64,000 nt of DNA, from positions 4,588,001-4,652,000 of the forward strand of contig NC_134997.1 in NCBI RefSeq assembly GCF_050947335.1, read 5' to 3'. This stretch comes from Megachile rotundata (lineage: Eukaryota > Arthropoda > Insecta > Hymenoptera > Megachilidae). A program made the position numbers and the translations under genes. Below are positions 58,481-64,000 of the stretch, piece by piece. The notes below the pieces were generated by a model. The model did no database searches and was not told the DNA's origin. It saw only the letters and a list, made by a program, of their open reading frames with translations. The stretch's first letter is position 1; each line of letters opens with the position of its first letter.

Positions 58481-59110
58481 AGATATAACTAAATAACAAA
58501 AGTATTTAGGGACAATATAAATAGCTAGAAAACATTTTTTATATAATTAACATAAATTCTAGCTTCGTTATACGAATTGAATATACATTTCACTATGTAA
58601 GGGTTAATATAAACTTAAATACATATTTATTAATTTTGTACATAAATTATGATGAAATTGTATATTTACATTATTACACATACATTGATATGTATTTAAA
58701 TGTTCACTTCATTATACATACATTATTATGAAATTTTGTGTTTGCTTTATTATACCATACATGTGTTAATATATGCTTAAATATTTAGTTAATTACGTAA
58801 ACATTAATATCGTAGACTTAAATATTTAATTATATGAACATTAATATAATCTTAAGCATTCATTTAATTAAACATACAATAATGTAAGCAATTTATTAGA
58901 TTATGCAAAAATTAATATAAATTTAATTATTTGTTTATTAACAAACTTAACATTTACGTGATTATACAAATAGTATTGCAAATTACATGTACAAAATTTT
59001 TAATATTCAAAAGTTGCAAAAATTGCATTCAAAAATATTTAATTTATTATATAAAAGTAGTACAGAAAAAATTTGTATAAAATACAGTGAATCATGAAAA
59101 TTTGGGAAAC
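58481..59110. repeat. AT-rich degenerate repeat
   Basis: Phrases such as TTAATATAAACTTAAATA, CATTATTACACATACATT and CTTAAATATTTA(A/G)TTA recur with a spacing of roughly 50-60 bp. The pattern is too worn for a firm unit. Confidence 0.35.
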
Positions 59111-59439
59111 TATGGTCTAGAAGTATGACTCAAACCCATGTTGTATCACATGTTAATTTCTCTAAGTATTTAACAATTAAGACACGTCACCAGCGTGTAA
59201 AGGTTGCAATATAGCGAAAGTATACTTACACGGTTGAGGATTTATCCTACATGTTAGTTATTTGTTTATATTTGTAATACATTTGAAATTTTTTAATATG
59301 GAGAAAATATGTATGTAGATTTTTAGGCAGGTATCGAAATGGACGAACGATCGGTGTCTCGTCGTCTTGAGGATGTGTATCGGTTTGCCTTCTTCTCTGA
59401 CACTCGTATCTGTTTTTTTTCTAACCGCTTCGCCCTCTG

Positions 59440-59560
59440 TAACCAACGTTTTAATCCGCTTGCAATAGGCCAATCACAATCGTGTGGTTTGTCGAAACTG
59501 ACTCAACGCTATATATACATAGTTTTCGAAATGATCGATAGTCTATCGCTTTTAGAGTTT
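59440..59560 (+). promoter_or_regulatory. Possible internal promoter (CCAAT, TATA, palindrome)
   Basis: CCAAT at 59470-59474, TATATATA at 59510-59517 and the perfect 13-bp palindrome CGATAGTCTATCG at 59536-59548 lie in order in a GC-richer patch. This could be a core promoter for an unrecognised transcript. A 150-codon open frame spans 59339-59791 but begins upstream of these sites and shows no domain. Low confidence. Confidence 0.2.
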
Positions 59561-59799
59561 TGTCGACTAATGCGACAGCTTTTCTACGAAGCCCAAGAAC
59601 ACGCTACTACTACCTGGACGATCAAGATCTTTGGTACTATCGACCCTTTGTGTTGGTATCATGTCTCAAAAATTTCATTTGTTCTCACGTTATTTAAATT
59701 ATTTATATGTCATTTTAACCAAATTAATATACTAAAAAAGCACACTCAAACCCTTTGTATCACTGTGTTGCCAATACATTACATAAAATAATATACAGT

Positions 59800-60994
59800 A
59801 AAATTGTATTTTACCAAATTTAAATAAATAGTAGATCTGATAATTATTGAACTACTATTAATTAATGTAGTATTCAAACATGTTAAAAATTTATAATTCA
59901 AATATAATGTAAATTTATATAGCTTATACATAATTTTAATTACTTTTAATTATAATTCATAGAAATTTATATAATTCATATAATTCCAATTATGCAAATG
60001 TAATTAGTAGTATACAATTATTAAATAATTAAACATTCTTTTAATGGAACAACTTTTAATTCTATCAAACCAACATATGAACGAATCAACTGAATGTCAA
60101 CGCAAAGGGTTAACAGTCCACATTAAACTTCTTCATACATTTCTGTCTCTTCCTTCATCCTTTCATTCTTATATTTTCTCTCCAAAATTTGAATTCTTTC
60201 TATTATTTTTGAAGAAGGAAAAGCATTTCTGAGGCTTCGATTTAGGATCTTGACATATTTTTTTTTCTTTTAGACACGCGTGACAAGAACTAACCATCCT
60301 GACAAAAATGAGATCCCCTTGCTCTCTGCTGCTACGCCCCTGGGGGCCCTTGTTGTGTATTGTTCGATTTGTTTGTCGCTCTATCTTTTTTTATATATGT
60401 ATCACCTGGTCGTACATATAGACACGGGTTTTTTTTGCATATTGTATATACGTCATTTATTTTTCTTTTTTTTGTACACATAATCACACACGTCGTGGAA
60501 CGTCGTTGTGGCTTACCAAAACTGTCTTTCTCTCTTCACGTAATACGACTACTATTATTTTCCTTTTTTACTTGTTGTTCGTACATGTTTTTGTTTCGTT
60601 CATTCATATTTATTCGTTTTATTATTTTCGTTGGTTTTTTAATTTTCTTTCGCTACGGTCGTTCCTCGCCCGAGGGCTCGCTGGCTCACGGAGAAAACTG
60701 AGATCACTTCCTGTTTTCGAAAGTTTCCGAATCATTTTCATTCGCACAGTCAATGGAAGAAACGAACAAACAGGAAGACATCTCGTTTCTTCTTTGGAAA
60801 ACAATAACTAACACGTTTAATAAACTTTTGGCTTGTTTTCACGAATCCGACAGTTCCTAGGAATATGTTTCAGGCATGTACGAAAATAATGGCTGCCATG
60901 TTTCATTTCGTACTGTTTACAAACCATTTTGCTGCTGTTAATATCGCGGTTTAACTTGCATCCAGAGAAATACATATACATTCGTTGTTATTAT
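59800..60994. other. Intron sequence, nothing recognised
   Basis: AT-rich to about 60040, then pyrimidine-rich on the + strand (many TTTTC runs) at about 60150-60660. Frames here are low-complexity, Phe/Ser-rich and anonymous. Confidence 0.35.
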
Positions 60995-61025
60995 GTTGGC
61001 GCAAAAATAATTGCGGTTTTTGTTG
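60995..61025 (+). mobile_element. Solo mariner-type terminal repeat
   Basis: TTGGCGCAAAAATAATTGCG, followed by GTTTTTG, closely resembles mariner terminal repeats as I know them (AAAAGTAATTGCGG core). I could not find the matching opposite end or any transposase remnant downstream, so this looks like a broken-off end. Confidence 0.45.
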
Positions 61026-61934
61026 TTTCAAACTCTGATGCTTGGTTCTGAATGAACTTTTCGTTAACTACAGTGTGAATTATATTGTTCCAGTATTTCT
61101 AGTACTGAATTAGTTTAGAACTAGTTTACATTGACTATACTGATTTTAATTTTATTGTTTATTACTGTAATTATTACTGCATTTAATTTAAATCCTGTCA
61201 ATTTAATAATATGAAGAAGTGTTTGTATAAAAAATGGAAAAACAAAGAATTTGATCAAATTGTTAATTAGTACATCAGTATGTTAGTATATATAATTGAT
61301 CTCCCTAATTTCCAGATTTCCAAAAACAACAAACTTTGCTCCATCATTTAATTACAAACTTGATAAATTTCCAAATTAAAAATTTATTTTACTGCTTATC
61401 GAAAAGAACAATAAAATTCAATAGTAAAATCTATTAACAACAATTTGTAAAAATTAATTTATTATAGATACATCTCACAATTTTTATTGTAGATATCTTG
61501 CAGAAAGCTTATCACAATGATTGTTCCATAGAATGTTGGATTCTTGAAAAGTTCGTACAATCAGTAGCCAACAGGGTTACCAGATGAAAGCTTCAAATGT
61601 GACGTCATATAGAACATATACGATACTAATACATAGAACTTATATTATACACCAATTGGTGATGTGAAAATATGCCTATTTATAATCAAGCTCACATCGT
61701 CTAACTTCCTGGGAACCCTCGTCAAGTAGCGTGCACGTGTCTCACGAGAAGTCTCCTGGAAAAAATGCTTGTTTGTTCAATCGAATTATGTCCACTAATA
61801 ATCATATAAATTTAAATATGTTTAAAAATTACACACTGTGCGCCTCCGAGTGACTTCTCACGGGACGCGCGTACAATTTTCCTGCGGAAAAGCTATGGAA
61901 CGTTGCAAAAAGAAAACAGATATCGACTTTCCAG
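61026..61934. other. Intron sequence before the linker exon
   Basis: AT-rich, becoming GC-richer from about 61690 to the acceptor at 61934. Nothing recognised. Confidence 0.35.
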
Positions 61935-62150
61935 CAATTCTGGCAGCCGGGTCTGCAACCAGGAACGTCCCAGGATGTCAAGCCGTTCTCGCAACCGGCA
62001 TACACCGGGAAACCAGCGACGGCGGTGTCGAGCGGCGACATGGTGCAGGCTCAGCCACCCCCGCCATGGGAAGGACGTGCCATCGCGACCCATAAACTCA
62101 GGCTTGTCGAGTTCTCGGCCTATATGGAACAACAAAGAGATCAGGATATT
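61935..62150 (+). CDS. sd: Scalloped exon: Pro-rich linker and start of the Yorkie/Vestigial-binding domain
   Basis: The exon follows TTTCCAG and ends at a GTAAGT donor. It has exactly 72 codons, phase 0 at both ends. It opens with QFWQPGLQPGTSQDVKPFSQ, the conserved segment directly after the TEA domain. Next comes a Pro/Ala/Gln-rich linker (PAYTGKPATAVSSGDMVQAQ) and then PPPPWEGRAIATHKLRLVEF, where the immunoglobulin-like co-activator-binding domain begins. It ends SAYMEQQRDQDI. Family knowledge: this C-terminal domain binds Yorkie, Vestigial and Tgi. Being symmetrical in phase, the exon could be skipped without a frameshift, but that would delete part of the binding domain. Confidence 0.96.
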
Positions 62151-63875
62151 GTAAGTATCCCGGCGAAACGCAGTGTAAACATGAGTACCACGATCTCGAC
62201 ACCATCATGAATCTTACTCGCTGTATCGGATCTAGGTGTTATGTTTCAATAAAACTCTTCTGAAATTTTTGTGTGAATAATGAATCATCTTATTTCGATA
62301 GAAAATGACTGCGGTTCCGTTGACAAGTCTTCCAGATACTTATACAAAACTATACCGGAGACACGATCGATATTAGATCGAAGGTGTATGTCGTGAAAAC
62401 TGAAGATTTTTGTAGCGAAGCTGTTTGGAAAATATTTTACGACTTTGAACATTTTTTAAAAATTTGAGGAGCTTGGAATTTGGGGATTTGGGGATTTTTA
62501 GATACCTGGATTTAGGAACTTCAAGATTTAGGTATTTGGAAATTCAGCATTTTGAAAAAAATATCTTAGATTGGGGTGGAAGAATCTATGAGTCTATGGA
62601 CATTTGAATTTAAGCATTTAGAGAACTAAAAATGGGGGAATTTGGGAATCTAGGGATCTGGTGATCTGATGATCTAATCTAGATATTAAGAAATCAAGTT
62701 ATTTGAAGATTTAAGGGTACAGGTATTTAAAGATACAGGGTCTTGAGATATAAAGTTTAGGATCCTAAGGTCTAGCATCTAGGGTCTAAAGTCCAGAGTC
62801 TAGGAATCTAGAATCTAAAATGTAGGGTCTAGGGATCTACGGATCTTAAAAGATAAAAACAATGAATCCAAAAATTTAGGAGTCTAGAAATTTAGGTATG
62901 CTCTAGAGATTTCAGAATCTAGTTTTGTAGATTATATAATAGGAATGTAATGTTTAGTGATCAAAGAATGTAGAGATTAAAATATCGAAAAGTCTAAAAA
63001 TCTAAGAATCTAGTTTTTTTTAAATCTAGGAAGTTAGGTATCTATTGCAATTTAAAGATTTGGAAAATATTAAATTAAAAAAAATTCGAAAAATTAAAAT
63101 AATTGAAAGCTTGCTAATTGGAAATTTATAAACTTCATAACTTAAATGTTTGCAGATTAATAAATTTAGCAACTTGAAAACTTGAAAACTTCAGGTCTAA
63201 AAAACTCAAAAATTTGAATACTTGAGACATACAAACTTGAAATCTAGAAAACTTAAAAATTTGAAAATTACTATCTACAAATGGACTTTCAATATTCAAC
63301 CATGTATTAATAAAAAACAGCCCTAAATTGCAAAATTTAGGAACTTTATTTTATCTCTAGTGACTCAGAAAAATTCCTCGAAACAGTTTTCACGATGTAC
63401 ATCTTTTTAAAGACCTGTTACATTTTGAAAATGATTACTAGGCCAACGCCGCACTTCATAACATCCGCAATGGTGACGAGTAGAAGATATTTATGAAGAC
63501 GTTTGCAAGAGCTCCTGACAGTGTATTTTTTTGCACTTAACTCATAACAAATGAGAAACTGACATTAAACAAAGAAATAATTTTCGAAACTTTTCATTGC
63601 ACCCTGAAAAAACGAAATAAGCAAATAAATACCCTAGTAATATAAGATATTAACAAAACGATTATCTTAATGATATATAAAAATCAATTACCTTTAATAA
63701 TTAAATAATAGAAGCTATTTTTTGATTATTATTTGTACAAAATGCACATGCAATAGTAGAAGACGCGTTAAAAAAAAATTCTAATAAATTGTTTCTCATG
63801 ATATTGATTATGTTACAACTATAATAGTTGTAGCAATATAGTTTCAGCAAATGTACATATTTTCATTATTTCCAG
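62151..63875 (+). other. 1725-bp sd intron
   Basis: Bounded by GTAAGT and a TTTCCAG acceptor. The part from 62440 to 63260 is degenerate minisatellite (GGATTTGGGGATTTTTAG, TCTAGGGTCTA, GGAATCTAGAATCTA-like phrases). The rest is AT-rich with nothing recognised. Confidence 0.85.
62440..63260. repeat. Degenerate minisatellite, G/A/T-rich
   Basis: Loose repeats in which a GATTTGGGGATTT type passes into a TCTAGGGTCTA/AATCTAG type near 62760-62850 and then into an AAACTTGAAAACTT type. It shows within one tract the main variants of the family seen elsewhere in the window. Confidence 0.5.
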
Positions 63876-64000
63876 TACCACAAACACTTGTTCGTCCACA
63901 TAGGAGGATCCGCGACATACGCGGATCCGTTGCTAGAGGCTGTTGATGTCAGGCAAATATATGATAAATTCCCGGAGAAAAAAGGTGGCCTGAAGGAACT
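63876..64000 (+). CDS. sd: Scalloped exon: Yorkie/Vestigial-binding domain (cut by window end)
   Basis: Starts after TTTCCAG in phase 0 and stays open to the last base of the window: 41 codons plus 2 nt, no donor reached. It encodes YHKHLFVHIGG, then SATYADPLLEAVDVRQIYDK and FPEKKGGLKEL, the next strands and helix of the TEAD co-activator-binding domain. The Drosophila counterpart is very similar. The remainder of the domain and the stop codon must lie to the right of this window. Confidence 0.96.

Larger units (their letters stand above)
38111..61934 (+). other. 23,824-bp sd intron
   Basis: Bounded by GTAAGT at 38111 and TTTCCAG at 61934. It holds the complete BEL/Pao element, TTAA MITEs, a 523-bp TIR element, a 342-bp MITE and a second copy of the 0.7-kb dispersed repeat. 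No host coding exon was recognised inside. Confidence 0.9.

Noticed and set aside
59339..59791. 150-codon ATG frame
   Set aside because: No domain, unconvincing amino-acid composition towards its AT-rich end, and no evidence for expression. Kept only as a possible promoter region.
60108..60118. GCAAAGGGTTAA as a MITE end
   Set aside because: It resembles the right end of the 21673 element but has no partner end nearby.
1..64000. tRNA, rRNA, snRNA or CRISPR features
   Set aside because: No cloverleaf with A and B boxes, no rRNA-like block and no regularly spaced repeat-spacer array were seen by eye. A dedicated covariance-model search could still find a small RNA.

Overview
This window looks like insect nuclear DNA, most likely from a hymenopteran (bee, wasp or ant). 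It is AT-rich, with very long introns full of decayed repeats, a BEL/Pao retrotransposon, mariner debris and TTAA-flanked MITEs. The only host protein-coding gene I can support is scalloped (sd), the insect TEAD transcription factor, on the + strand. It runs off the right edge.

Layout of sd: a CpG-rich stretch at about 5560-6208 leads into a candidate start exon (6209-6224, tentative). Firm exons follow at 6369-6493, 7877-8015, 37980-38110, 61935-62150 and 63876-64000 (cut by the window end). All firm exons have AG/GT borders and compatible phases. Exons 7877-8015 and 37980-38110 together encode the TEA DNA-binding domain, so that domain is split by an intron of about 30 kb. Exons 61935-62150 and 63876-64000 carry the proline-rich linker and the start of the Yorkie/Vestigial-binding domain.

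The 30-kb intron (8016-37979) holds an internally deleted mariner, several MITEs, a 783-bp TIR element next to a second unclassified repeat, a 1.3-kb near-perfect palindrome, several tandem arrays (including a 16-bp minisatellite with 96-bp higher-order structure) and long degenerate minisatellite tracts. The next intron (38111-61934) holds a complete, apparently young BEL/Pao LTR retrotransposon at 39874-47270: 666-bp LTRs that look identical, a TTATG target duplication, a tRNA-Tyr primer-binding site and one intact 1759-codon polyprotein. It also holds further MITEs, a 523-bp TIR element and a diverged 0.7-kb duplication of a segment from the 30-kb intron.

No tRNA, rRNA, CRISPR array or gene cluster was recognised, and I see no new multi-gene system. 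The observations most worth following are the retrotransposon (with an in-frame 15-bp repeat in its leader), the intronic palindrome, the higher-order minisatellite, and the four-copy dispersed repeat whose intact copies expose the insertion site of a TTAA MITE.
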